Both the position numbers and the translations under genes were made by a program. From Solirubrobacterales bacterium (GTDB taxonomy: Bacteria; Actinomycetota; Thermoleophilia; Solirubrobacterales; 70-9), in the NCBI GenBank assembly GCA_017882505.1, contig JADGPJ010000001.1, forward strand, positions 1-64,000: DNA of 64,000 nucleotides. The letters run 5' to 3'. The notes under the pieces are model-generated. The model had not been told where the DNA came from. It ran no database searches and was given only the letters and a program-made list of their open reading frames with translations. Below are positions 46,018 to 55,575 of the stretch, piece by piece (the stretch's first letter is position 1; the number at the start of each line of letters is the position of its first letter).

Positions 46018-46201
46018 CCGCCGGGGAGTGCCATCATGGGGGTGCGGGAATCGCCCGCCGCGGGAGGCGTGCTCCTGCAAGTACTGGAGCAGCACCGTGG
46101 CGAATTCGGAGGCCGAACCACCGCTCCGGCAAGATGAACTCGGGGGCGCGGCCACTCCTTTAGCCGGCGCTCATGCAAAGCACCAAACTTAGGTCTTCCA
46201 C

Positions 46202-47047
46202 GTGTATCGAAAGCAAGTACGCCGCCGCAGGGCGGTACTCGCGCTGTTGGTCATCGGCTCCTTCGTGTTGCTGACGATCACCTATGGGCGCGGCTCGAAC
46301 GGCGTCCAGCGCGGCGTCAGCACGATCTTCAGCCCGGTCCAGTCGGCCGCCGACCGGGCGCTGAAGCCCGCCCGTGACCTCGTCAACTGGTTCGACTCGA
46401 CCTTCGACGCCCGCGGCCGCAACAGTCGCCTCCACACCGAACTGGAAGCCGCACGCGAACAGTCCGTCGGCGCTCAGGCGGCCTTGGCTGAAAACGCGCA
46501 GCTGCGGAAGATCGTCGGACTCGACCACGGCGGAGCGATCCCATCGGGCTACGAACCGGTTACGGGAAGGGTGATCGCGCGCTCCCCGACCGTCTGGTTC
46601 TCCGACGTCACGATCGACGTCGGCTCCAGCGACGGCGTCGCCGTCAACGACCCCGTCGTCAACGGCGACGGCCTCGTCGGCAGGGTCTCCTCGGTGATTG
46701 GCGGCTCGGCGCAGGTGACCCTGATCGCCGACGGGTCCAGCGCCGTCTCGGCCAAAGTCGTACCGCTGGGTGTCCAGGGCGTGGTCCGCCCCGCCGTCGG
46801 CGATCCCGGCAGCCTGATCCTCGACTTCATCGACTCGGCCAAACACGTCCATCGCGGCCAGGACGTGGTCACCGCCGGCTGGCGGGCCCAGGGACTGTCC
46901 TCGCGCTTCCCGCCCAACATCCCGATCGGCGAAGTCACCCACGCGTCGATCGAAGAGCAGGAGGCGCAGCAGCAGGTGGAAGTGAGGCCCTTCGCCGACC
47001 TGCGCAACCTCGACCTGGTCCAGGTCCTGACCGGTGGCTCGCGGTGA
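46202..47047 (+). CDS. mreC: Rod shape-determining protein MreC
   Basis: N-terminal TM; VIARSPTVWFSDVTIDVGSSDGVAVNDPVVNGDGLVGRVSSV. Confidence 0.9.
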   Translation: MYRKQVRRRRAVLALLVIGSFVLLTITYGRGSNGVQRGVSTIFSPVQSAADRALKPARDLVNWFDSTFDARGRNSRLHTELEAAREQSVGAQAALAENAQLRKIVGLDHGGAIPSGYEPVTGRVIARSPTVWFSDVTIDVGSSDGVAVNDPVVNGDGLVGRVSSVIGGSAQVTLIADGSSAVSAKVVPLGVQGVVRPAVGDPGSLILDFIDSAKHVHRGQDVVTAGWRAQGLSSRFPPNIPIGEVTHASIEEQEAQQQVEVRPFADLRNLDLVQVLTGGSR

Positions 47048-47592
47048 TCCTGACCCCGAAGATCCTCGCCCGCCTGGTGGCGATCGTGCTGCTCGGAGTT
47101 CTGCTCCAGCTCTCCTTCTTCTCCCGCGTCGCGGTCTTCCACGTCAGCCCCGACGTGCTGCCGGCGCTGGTCGTCTCGCTGGGCCTGCTCGGCGGCACGA
47201 TGACCGGGGCGGTGACCGGCTTCTCGGTCGGCTTCCTGCTCGACTGCCTGCTGATCGCGCCGCTCGGCGGCGGCTCGCTGGTCCTGCTCACCACCGGCTA
47301 CCTCGCGGGTCTCTTCCGTGAGCGCTTCGAGATCCACAGTCAGATGGTGGCGCCGCTGCTCTGCATGGTCGGGACCCTGTTCGCCGAGCTCGGCTTCGGC
47401 GCCGTCCAGCTGATGCTGGGGATCGATTCCACGGTCAGCAGCCTGGTGATCCGCGACATGCTGATCAAGAGCGTCTTCGCCTTCTTCCTCGGCTGGCCGA
47501 TCTACCTCGGCGTCAAGCGGGCCCTGCGCCCGGCCCTGGTCGAGGAGCCGGCGGCGCGGCGCAGCCGGCAGCCGACGGTGCTGGGAGCCTAG
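47044..47592 (+). CDS. mreD: Rod shape-determining protein MreD
   Basis: Multi-TM small protein directly downstream of mreC with 4-nt overlap. Confidence 0.85.
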   Translation: MILTPKILARLVAIVLLGVLLQLSFFSRVAVFHVSPDVLPALVVSLGLLGGTMTGAVTGFSVGFLLDCLLIAPLGGGSLVLLTTGYLAGLFRERFEIHSQMVAPLLCMVGTLFAELGFGAVQLMLGIDSTVSSLVIRDMLIKSVFAFFLGWPIYLGVKRALRPALVEEPAARRSRQPTVLGA

Positions 47593-47597
47593 GAGCG

Positions 47598-49496
47598 ATG
47601 TTCCTCGGACCCGACGACCGGCCGCGCGGCACCCGGCTCTCGCTGCGGATCGCCGTGGTCGGCGGCGTCGCCGTCGCGCTCTTCGCGATCCTCGCCTTCC
47701 GCCTCTGGAACCTGCAGATCCTCGACGGCGGCAAGTATCTGGCGGAGGCGCAGAACAACCGCACCCGGGAGTACAAGGTGATCGCGCCACGGGGCGCCAT
47801 CCTCGACCGCAACGGCGGCGTCCTCGTCGACAACCGCACCAGCCTGGCGCTGCTGCTGACGATGAACAAGCTGCCGGCGGATCCGGCCAAACAGAAGGAA
47901 GAGCTGACCGAACTCGGCGAACTGGCGCACATGTCGCTGAAGAAGGTCAGGCAGACTGTCCGCGAACAGGAAGAAGTCGCCGCCGGGGCGCCGATCACGC
48001 TGCGCCGCGACGTCGGTTACGACCTCGTCTACTACCTGGAAGAGAACCAGCGGCGCTTCCCCGGAGTCACGGTCCAGCGCGTCTTCGTCCGCCAGTACCC
48101 GGACGGCAGTCGCGCCGCACACCTGCTCGGCAGTGTCGGCGAGGTCTCCGAAGAAGACCTGAAAGCGGGTCCCTACAAGAACTTCGAACCCGGTGAAGAG
48201 GTCGGCCAGGGCGGCGCCGAGTACACGTACAACCGCGTTCTGCAGGGCAAGCCCGGGCTGACCAAGATCCAGGTCAACGCGCTCGGAGAGCCGACCCCGG
48301 GGGGGCAGCTGGTCTCCAAGCCGCCGGTTCCCGGCAACAACCTGAGGCTGACGATTAACGGCTCCGTCCAGGCCGCGGGCGAAAGCGCGCTGGCCGACCG
48401 CGGCCTGCCGGGGGCCTTCGTGACGATGAACGTCGACAACGGCGAAATCCTCGGCCTCGGCTCCTTCCCGACCTACGACCCGACGGTGTTCACGAAAACG
48501 ATGACCCAGGCGCAGGTCAACGACCTCTACCGCAGCGAAGCCGCGCCGCTGTACGACCGCGCGACCGAAGGGCTCTACCCGACCGGCTCGACCTTCAAGC
48601 TCATCACCGCGCTGGCGGGACTCGAAGGCGGGCTCGTCACCCCGCAGACGGTGATCCAGGACAACGGCGAAATCACCGTCGGGGAACAGACCTTCGAAAA
48701 CTCCGAAGGCGTCGCCAACGGCCCCGTGAACCTGGTCTCGGCCCTGCGGGTCTCCTCCGACGTCTACTTCTACCTGCTCGGGCTGAAAATGTGGGACACC
48801 AACCAGCTCCAGCACTGGGCGCACGAGCTGGGGATCGGCCGGCCGACCGGGCTCGACCTGCCGGTCTACGAAAACGGCCTGCTGCCGAGCAAGCAGTGGC
48901 GCAACAAGCTCTACGCCGCGGGCGAAACCGAACGTCCCTGGTCGGCGGGCGACGACATCCAGCTTGCGACCGGGCAGGGCGACCTGCAGACGAACCCGCT
49001 GCAGATGGCGATCGCCTACGCGACCCTGGCGAACGGCGGCAACGTCGTCACGCCCCACGTCGGGCTCCGGGTCGAAGACGGCGCCGGACGGGTCCTGAGG
49101 GAATTCGAGCCTCACAGGCGCCGCCACGTCAAAATCAACCCCGCCTACCGCGCCGCGATCCTCGAAGGCCTGCACGAGGCCGCGCAGAGCCCGGGGGGAA
49201 CCTCGTACTCGAGTTACGCCACCTTCCCGATCGAAGTAGCCGGCAAGACCGGCACCGCGGAACGGGCTGGCCACGCGAATCAATCCTGGTACATCGTGCT
49301 CGCCCCGTATCCGAATCCCCGTATCGTGACTGCGGTGACGATCGAGGAAGGCGGCTTCGGCGCCGAAAGCGCCGCTCCGGCGGCCAAGGAAATACTGGAA
49401 GCGTATTTCCAAAAGCAGCTGACCAAAGCCTCCGAAGGCGGCGAAGGCGAAGGCACCGAAACCGGCGCCCCCGAACTCGAAGCGGGCCACGGCTGA
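47598..49496 (+). CDS. mrdA: Penicillin-binding protein 2 (PBP2)
   Basis: TEGLYPTGSTFKLITALAGLEGG (SxxK), SSDVYFYLLG (SxN-like), VAGKTGTAER (KTG). Confidence 0.94.
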   Translation: MFLGPDDRPRGTRLSLRIAVVGGVAVALFAILAFRLWNLQILDGGKYLAEAQNNRTREYKVIAPRGAILDRNGGVLVDNRTSLALLLTMNKLPADPAKQKEELTELGELAHMSLKKVRQTVREQEEVAAGAPITLRRDVGYDLVYYLEENQRRFPGVTVQRVFVRQYPDGSRAAHLLGSVGEVSEEDLKAGPYKNFEPGEEVGQGGAEYTYNRVLQGKPGLTKIQVNALGEPTPGGQLVSKPPVPGNNLRLTINGSVQAAGESALADRGLPGAFVTMNVDNGEILGLGSFPTYDPTVFTKTMTQAQVNDLYRSEAAPLYDRATEGLYPTGSTFKLITALAGLEGGLVTPQTVIQDNGEITVGEQTFENSEGVANGPVNLVSALRVSSDVYFYLLGLKMWDTNQLQHWAHELGIGRPTGLDLPVYENGLLPSKQWRNKLYAAGETERPWSAGDDIQLATGQGDLQTNPLQMAIAYATLANGGNVVTPHVGLRVEDGAGRVLREFEPHRRRHVKINPAYRAAILEGLHEAAQSPGGTSYSSYATFPIEVAGKTGTAERAGHANQSWYIVLAPYPNPRIVTAVTIEEGGFGAESAAPAAKEILEAYFQKQLTKASEGGEGEGTETGAPELEAGHG

Positions 49497-50692
49497 TGTA
49501 CGCAACCCGAACCCGAAAAGCCAGAACCGAGCCCTTCGCCGTCCACACCGGAATCGGCGAGCGCCTTGGCCTCGCCCACATGGACTGGCCGCTGACGATC
49601 GCGGCAGTGGCGCTGGTTGCCTTCAGCATCTTCACCCTCGGCCAGGCGACCACCCACGACGTGCCCGGCAGCCCCGGCTACTACGTGGACCGCCAGACGA
49701 TCTACGCGGTCCTCGGGCTGGTCGGGATGATCGTCGTCAGCCGCATCGACTACTCACGCTTCCGCGAGCTGCGGGTCGGGATCTACACCTTCCTCAGCGT
49801 CAGCATCGCGATGGTCTTCGTCTTCGGCTTCGCCGCCCGCGGCTCGCGGCGGGCCTTCGAACTTCCCTTCTTCAGCTTCCAGCCATCTGAGCTCGGCAAG
49901 GTCCTGCTCGTTCTGGCCCTCGCCGGGTTCGTCATCGATGGCGCCAGGCGCGGCTCGGCGAGGCAGCGCACGGTGCGCTACCTCTGCCTCGGCCTCGCTC
50001 CTGCTGCACTCGTATTTCTGCAGCCCGACCTCGGCACGTCATTGGTGTTCGTGGTCGCCACCCTCGCCGTGATGTACTTCGGAGGTGTCCCATGGACCCA
50101 CTTCGCGGTCATCGGCGCGGCTCTCGTCGCCTTGGTTTCGCTCGTCCTCATCGTTGCCCCCGCCGTGGGGGTACCGGTCCTCAAGGGCTACCAGGAGCAG
50201 AGGCTTACCTCGTTCCTGCACCCGAGCCAGGACACCGGCGGCGCGGGCTACCAGCAGCATCAGGGGGTGGTCGCGATCGGCTCCGGTGGGAAGACCGGGC
50301 GTGGCGATCGTGCCACCCAAACGCGGCTCGACTTCGTTCCCGAGCGCAGCACCGACTTCATCTTCGCGGTGATCGGTGAGCGCTACGGGTTCATGGGCGC
50401 CGCGTTCGTCCTATCCCTTTACGCCCTGCTCTTCTGGCGGGCGCTGCGGATCGTGACGCTCTCGAAGAACTCGTACGGAACCCTGGTCGCGGGCGGCATT
50501 GCCGTCTCGCTGCTGTTCCAGGTCTTCGTAAACGTGGGGATGAACCTCGGCATCATGCCGATCACGGGCATCCCCTTACCGCTGATGAGCTACGGGGGAT
50601 CCTCCGTGCTCGCTACCTTCCTTGCGGTCGGCATTCTTCAGAGCATCAACATCCAAGCGCATCTCAGCCAGAAGGGAAGGTTCGCCTGGTGA
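49496..50692 (+). CDS. rodA: RodA/FtsW/SpoVE family protein
   Basis: FQPSELGKVLLVLALAGF, FLQPDLGTSLVFV, NVGMNLGIMPITGIPLPLMSYGGSS. Confidence 0.94.
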   Translation: MYATRTRKARTEPFAVHTGIGERLGLAHMDWPLTIAAVALVAFSIFTLGQATTHDVPGSPGYYVDRQTIYAVLGLVGMIVVSRIDYSRFRELRVGIYTFLSVSIAMVFVFGFAARGSRRAFELPFFSFQPSELGKVLLVLALAGFVIDGARRGSARQRTVRYLCLGLAPAALVFLQPDLGTSLVFVVATLAVMYFGGVPWTHFAVIGAALVALVSLVLIVAPAVGVPVLKGYQEQRLTSFLHPSQDTGGAGYQQHQGVVAIGSGGKTGRGDRATQTRLDFVPERSTDFIFAVIGERYGFMGAAFVLSLYALLFWRALRIVTLSKNSYGTLVAGGIAVSLLFQVFVNVGMNLGIMPITGIPLPLMSYGGSSVLATFLAVGILQSINIQAHLSQKGRFAW

Positions 50693-50745
50693 TGCCTCGA
50701 GAGAGGGATCCGGCGGTGCGTACCTATCCGAACTGAGCTGAATTC

Positions 50746-52593
50746 ATGAAGAAAACTATTTTGGTGTCCGCCGAGCGCGGCGAGACCCGCGTGGCCGTCC
50801 TCGAGTCGAAGACGAAAGGTGGCAAGGCCGACGTCGCCGAGCTCTACATGGAGCGTCGCGGTCGTCGCTCGATCGTCGGCAACATCTACAAGGGCAAGGT
50901 CGACAACGTCCTGCCCGGGATGGAGGCGGCCTTCGTCGACATCGGCCTCGAGCGCAACGGCTTCCTCCACGTCGACGAGATCGTCCTCCCGGGGGGCGAG
51001 CAGGCTCCCAAGCGCGGCCGCGGCAGCGGCCGCCGCATCAACGAGCTGATCAAACCGGGGCAGGAGATCCTCGTCCAGGTGGTCAAGGACCCGCTGAAGT
51101 CGAAGGGCGCGCGGCTCTCGATGAACGTCTCGATCGCCGGCCGCTACCTCGTCTTCGCGCCCCAGGGCAGCGGCGTCGGGGTCAGTCGTCGCCTGACCGA
51201 TTCCGAGCGCGACCGCCTGCGCAAAATGGTCGACCGCACCTACAAGGGGCCCGGCGGGCTGATCGTCCGCACCGCCGCCCATGGCGCAAAAAAATCGGAC
51301 TTCGTGCGTGAGATCGGCTACCTCCAACGCCTCAACGAGGTGCTCGAGCGGCGCACTGACACGACCAAGGCGCCCGCCCTCGTATTCCAGGAGGCGGACC
51401 TCTCGGTGCGGGTTCTGCGCGACGTCTTCCTCAGTGAGTTCGAGACGGCGATCATCGACTCCCAGAAGCAGTTCGAGCGCGTCACCAACTTCTTCCAGCG
51501 CACCGCGCCGGAGCTGGTCGACGGCGTCAAGCTCTACGACGAGAAGAAGCCGCTGTTCGAGAAATGGAAGATCGACGAGGAGATCGAGTCGACCCTGAAC
51601 CGGCGCGTCGACCTGCCCTCCGGCGGCTACCTGATCATCGACTACACCGAGGCCCTGACGGTGATCGACGTCAACAGCGGCAGCTTCACCGGCCGCGGCA
51701 AAGGCGGCCTCGAGGAGACGATCACCAAAGTCAACACCGAGGCGGCCGAGGAGGCCGTGCGACAGTTGCGGCTGCGCGACATCGGCGGCATCATCGTCAT
51801 CGACTTCATCGACATGGCCCGGGCCAGCAACCGCGACAAAGTCCTGAAGACGATGCGCAAAGCGCTCGACGCCGACAAGTCGAAGAGCTACGTGGTAGAG
51901 GTTTCGCCGCTGGGCCTCGTCGAGATGACCCGCCAGAACGTCACCGACGGGGTGCGCGAGATCCTCACCGTCCCCTGTCCCACCTGCGCGGGAGAGGGCG
52001 TCGTGCTCTCGGCCGAGACCGTCGCCCTGGAGGGGCTGCGGAAGATGCGCGACATCGCCGCCGAACACGCCGATACCGAGGCATTCCTGATCCGGGTCAA
52101 CCCGAAGGTCGCCGCCGAGCTGACCGATTCCGACAGCGGCCTGGCCGAGCTGGAGTCCGAGACCGGCAAGCAGTTCCACTTCGAGGGCGGCGACGCGCTG
52201 GCGATCGGCACCTTCGAGGTGGTCGAGTCGGGCAGTCGCGCGGAGATCGAGGAGCGGGCGCTGCCGTTCAAGGTCGGCGAGGAGGTCCTGGTCAAGATCG
52301 ACGAGCCGCATATGTACAACGCCGACGACGCCGTCGCCCGGATCGACTCGTACATCGTCAGCGTCACCGGCGGCGGCCGCTTCGTCGGCGATCGGCGGCT
52401 GGTGCGGATCGAGGAGGTCGAACGCTCCGCCGCGACCGCCTCGCTGCTGGGAACCGATTCCCCCAACGGCTCCGGAGGCGGCGAGGAAAACGGCGCCGAG
52501 CTAGACTCCGCCGCTGCTTCGCGCAAACGCAGTCGCGGCCGTAGAGGCGGTCGGGGGCGTTCGCGCGCTAACCAAGGCGGCAAGGACGAGTGA
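50746..52593 (+). CDS. Ribonuclease E/G family protein with TRAM-like C-terminal segment
   Basis: GNIYKGKVDNVLPGMEAAFVDIGLERNGFLHVDE; TVIDVNSGSFTG; GGIIVIDFIDM; PCPTCAGEG; C-terminal KVGEEVLVKIDEPHMYNADDAVARIDSYIVSVTGGGRFVGDRRLVRIEEV. Confidence 0.94.
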   Translation: MKKTILVSAERGETRVAVLESKTKGGKADVAELYMERRGRRSIVGNIYKGKVDNVLPGMEAAFVDIGLERNGFLHVDEIVLPGGEQAPKRGRGSGRRINELIKPGQEILVQVVKDPLKSKGARLSMNVSIAGRYLVFAPQGSGVGVSRRLTDSERDRLRKMVDRTYKGPGGLIVRTAAHGAKKSDFVREIGYLQRLNEVLERRTDTTKAPALVFQEADLSVRVLRDVFLSEFETAIIDSQKQFERVTNFFQRTAPELVDGVKLYDEKKPLFEKWKIDEEIESTLNRRVDLPSGGYLIIDYTEALTVIDVNSGSFTGRGKGGLEETITKVNTEAAEEAVRQLRLRDIGGIIVIDFIDMARASNRDKVLKTMRKALDADKSKSYVVEVSPLGLVEMTRQNVTDGVREILTVPCPTCAGEGVVLSAETVALEGLRKMRDIAAEHADTEAFLIRVNPKVAAELTDSDSGLAELESETGKQFHFEGGDALAIGTFEVVESGSRAEIEERALPFKVGEEVLVKIDEPHMYNADDAVARIDSYIVSVTGGGRFVGDRRLVRIEEVERSAATASLLGTDSPNGSGGGEENGAELDSAAASRKRSRGRRGGRGRSRANQGGKDE

Positions 52594-52595
52594 GC

Positions 52596-53057
52596 ATGTA
52601 CGCAGTAGTAGAAACCGGTGGCAAGCAGTACAAGGTCGAGCAGGGCACGTCCCTCCTCGTCGATCGCCTCGACGCCAAAGAGGGCGACAAGGTCGCCCTG
52701 CGGGCGGTGATGTTCCGCGACACCGAGGTGATCGCGGCCCCGAAAGAGCTCGAGAAGGTCAAGGTCGAGGCCACCGTCTCCGAGCATCTGCGCGGGCCGA
52801 AGATCAAAGTCTTCAAATACAAGGCCAAGAAGGGCTACCGGCGTCGCGCCGGCTACCGTTCCGAGCTGACCAAGCTCGAGGTGACCAGCCTGAAAATGGG
52901 CAAAGCGGCGACCAAAACGGCCGAGAAGGAAGCCCCGAGCGAGAAGAAGCCCGCCGAGGCCAAGAAACCCACTGAGAAAAAAGCGGCAAGAAAACCGGCA
53001 GCCAAAAAAGCGCCGGCGAAGAAAGCTGTGAAAGAGGAGGGCTCCGATGGCTCATAA
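52596..53057 (+). CDS. rplU: 50S ribosomal protein L21 with Lys/Ala-rich C-terminal tail
   Basis: [45 protein letters not shown]; then ~50-aa K/A/P tail. Confidence 0.95.
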   Translation: MYAVVETGGKQYKVEQGTSLLVDRLDAKEGDKVALRAVMFRDTEVIAAPKELEKVKVEATVSEHLRGPKIKVFKYKAKKGYRRRAGYRSELTKLEVTSLKMGKAATKTAEKEAPSEKKPAEAKKPTEKKAARKPAAKKAPAKKAVKEEGSDGS

Positions 53058-53301
53058 GAAAGGACTCGGTTCCAGCCGCAACGGGCGGGAATCCAATCCC
53101 AATATGCTCGGGGTCAAGGTCTTCGCCGGCCAGGAGGTCAGCGGTGGCGAGATCATCGTGCGCCAGCGCGGGACCAAGTTTTGGCCGGGCGAGGGGACCG
53201 GGCTCGGGCGCGACCACACGATCTTCGCGACGCGGGCCGGGAAGGTTGACTTCCGGCAGGCGCGGCGCGGCCGGACGATTTCGGTTCTCCAGGACGACTG
53301 A
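53047..53301 (+). CDS. rpmA: 50S ribosomal protein L27
   Basis: [48 protein letters not shown]. Confidence 0.97.
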   Translation: MAHKKGLGSSRNGRESNPNMLGVKVFAGQEVSGGEIIVRQRGTKFWPGEGTGLGRDHTIFATRAGKVDFRQARRGRTISVLQDD

Positions 53302-53307
53302 GCGAAC

Positions 53308-53327
53308 GGAGGGGCGGGTGTCCCTCC
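53308..53327. terminator. Hairpin GGAGGG...CCCTCC downstream of rpmA
   Basis: 6-bp stem 7 nt after the rpmA stop; alternative GC-rich pairings nearby. Confidence 0.4.
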
Positions 53328-53458
53328 GCCCACGCCGCCGGTCCTTCGCCCGGCGTGGCTTCGGGCTCGGTTTTGGTCATTGGGCTCGGCTGACGCGGCG
53401 GTCGTCTTTGTTCGCCCAGAGGGCCAAGAAGGACGGTCCATCTACTCTCTGAATCTCC

Positions 53459-54751
53459 ATGTATGACAAGGCGAAAATCTGGGTTGAGGGCGGTCCGGGC
53501 GGCAACGGCTGCGTCAGCTTTCGCCGCGAGGCTCATGTGCCTCGCGGCGGGCCCGATGGGGGAGACGGGGGGCACGGCGGGGACGTGGTGCTCGTTTGCG
53601 ATCTCTCGAAGCGGGATTTGGGGGCCCTGAAAGGGAGCAAGCACTTTCGCGGACAGCGGGGGAGTCATGGGGAAGGGTCGAACCGGCATGGGGCCCGGGG
53701 CGAGGAGCGGGTGATCCTGGTGCCGGCGGGGACGCAGGCGACCACCGTGGACGGGAGCGCGATCGATCTGGTCGAACCGGGGCAGCGGGCCGTAGTGGCT
53801 CAGGGAGGGCGCGGGGGGCACGGGAACAAGCGGTTCGCGACCTCGACCCGACAGGCGCCGCGGTTCGCCGAGAACGGGACCAAGGGCGAAGCCGACTGGA
53901 TCGAGCTGCGGCTGAAGCTGCTGGCGGACGTCGGCCTGGTCGGGCTGCCGAACGCCGGCAAGTCCTCGCTGCTGGGGCGGTTGACGCGGGCGGCGCCAAA
54001 GGTGGCCGATTACCCGTTCACGACGCTCTCGCCGGTCCTGGGGACGATCGAAGGCGAGGACCGCCAAGCGGTGGTCGCCGACATCCCCGGACTGATCGAA
54101 GGCGCCGCCGAGGGCGCCGGGCTGGGCCACGAGTTCCTCGCGCACGTCGAGCGCTGCTCGATGCTCGTCCACCTCGTCGACATGGCGCCGATGGAGGGTG
54201 ACCCCGTCGCCGACTACGAGACCGTGCGCGCCGAGCTCTCGGCACACGGGGCGGGGCTGGAGCGGCTGCCGGAGCTGGTGGTCCTGACCAAGCGCGACCT
54301 GATCGAAGCCGAGCGGGTCGAGGCGGTGCGCGCGGAGTGGGTCGAGCGCCTCGGCGAGAGCGTCCTCGGCGTGCTCGCGGTCTCCTCGGCTACCGGCGAG
54401 GGCCTGGAGGACCTGCGCGGCCGGATTCTCACCGAGCTGCCCGAGTCGCCCCTCTCAGGCGTGGTCGCGGACGGTGCCCCGGCCGCCGAATTCGAGGCCG
54501 AGCACCGGGTCTACCGACCCGCGGGAGAGGGCGGCTACTGGGTCGAGCAGGAGGAGGACGGCGCCTTCCGCGTCGCCGGGCGTGGCGTCGAGCTCCTCTT
54601 CGAGCGCCACGACACCCGCAACGAGGAGGCGCTCGCCTACCTCGAGCAGCGGCTGGTGGAGATCGGCGTCGTCAGCGCCCTTGCCAAGGCGGGCTTCCGG
54701 GCCGGCGATGACGTCCGCGTCGGCGAGCACGAGTTCGAGCTGCATGTCTAA
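53459..54751 (+). CDS. obgE: GTPase Obg/CgtA
   Basis: MYDKAKIWVEGGPGGNGCVSFRREAHVPRGGPDGGDGGHGG; GLPNAGKSSLLGRLTRAAPKVADYPFTTLSP. Confidence 0.97.
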   Translation: MYDKAKIWVEGGPGGNGCVSFRREAHVPRGGPDGGDGGHGGDVVLVCDLSKRDLGALKGSKHFRGQRGSHGEGSNRHGARGEERVILVPAGTQATTVDGSAIDLVEPGQRAVVAQGGRGGHGNKRFATSTRQAPRFAENGTKGEADWIELRLKLLADVGLVGLPNAGKSSLLGRLTRAAPKVADYPFTTLSPVLGTIEGEDRQAVVADIPGLIEGAAEGAGLGHEFLAHVERCSMLVHLVDMAPMEGDPVADYETVRAELSAHGAGLERLPELVVLTKRDLIEAERVEAVRAEWVERLGESVLGVLAVSSATGEGLEDLRGRILTELPESPLSGVVADGAPAAEFEAEHRVYRPAGEGGYWVEQEEDGAFRVAGRGVELLFERHDTRNEEALAYLEQRLVEIGVVSALAKAGFRAGDDVRVGEHEFELHV

Positions 54752-54753
54752 GT

Positions 54754-55482
54754 TCAAGCGAGGCTCGAGAGCCCGGCCGCGAGGGCGAAGCCGAGCACGG
54801 TGATCAGTCCCGCGCGGCGGCCGGCTTCGGCTCTGGCATCGGGAATCATCGAGTCGATCAGCATCACCAGCAGCGCCCCGGCGGCGAAGCCGTCGATCGC
54901 CGCCTTGAGATTTCCGGACGCGGTGTCGGCGATCAGGTAGCCGGCGACCGTGGCCAGGGTGCAGATCGCGGCGACCGCCAGCCACAGTCGCAGGATCGCC
55001 GCCTGCGAGGTGCCGGCTTTGAGCATGTCGGCGGCGGATCCCATCGCCTCCGGCAGGTTGGAGACGAAGATCGCGACCAGCAGCGCGACGCCGACCCCGT
55101 TGCCGGCCGCCAGGTTGATGCCGAGGACCATCTGCTCCGGGATCCCGTCGAGGAAGGCCCCCAGCGCCAGCGCACTCCCGGTCCCGGACCCCTGGGAGCG
55201 GCCCTGCCGGCCGCGGCCGGTGGCCGAGCGGCGGGCGATCAGCCCGTCGAGCCCGTAGTAGACGATGGCGCCGACGCCGAGGCCGGCGCCGGTGATGCCG
55301 GCGCCGCCGACCGCGAGCCCCTCCTCCGCGAGCTCGAAGCTGACGGCGCTGATCAGCGCCCCGGCGCCGAAGGCGAGCACGGCGCCGACCTGCGTCGGGG
55401 ACCATTTCCGGGCGAAGCTGAGCAACGTCCCGCAGATCAGCGAGCTCGCTGCCAGGGCACCCCAGCCCAGCGCCGCGGCCAT
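54754..55482 (-). CDS. ZIP-family metal transporter
   Basis: 8-TM-like layout; GAFLDGIPEQMVLGINLAAGNGVGVALLVAIFVSNLPEAMGSAADM. Confidence 0.85.
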   Translation of the reverse strand: MAAALGWGALAASSLICGTLLSFARKWSPTQVGAVLAFGAGALISAVSFELAEEGLAVGGAGITGAGLGVGAIVYYGLDGLIARRSATGRGRQGRSQGSGTGSALALGAFLDGIPEQMVLGINLAAGNGVGVALLVAIFVSNLPEAMGSAADMLKAGTSQAAILRLWLAVAAICTLATVAGYLIADTASGNLKAAIDGFAAGALLVMLIDSMIPDARAEAGRRAGLITVLGFALAAGLSSLA

Positions 55483-55575
55483 CTCAGCTTCGCCTCACGG
55501 GCGGTTTCGCCATCAGCGGTTCAGCCTAGCCGCGGGGCGCGACACGGCCCCGGCCGCTCATACACTTGCTCGCCC

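Noticed and set aside
47589-49505. 638-aa minus-strand ORF opposite mrdA
   Set aside because: Antisense of the PBP2 gene; no motifs, composition typical of shadow ORFs.
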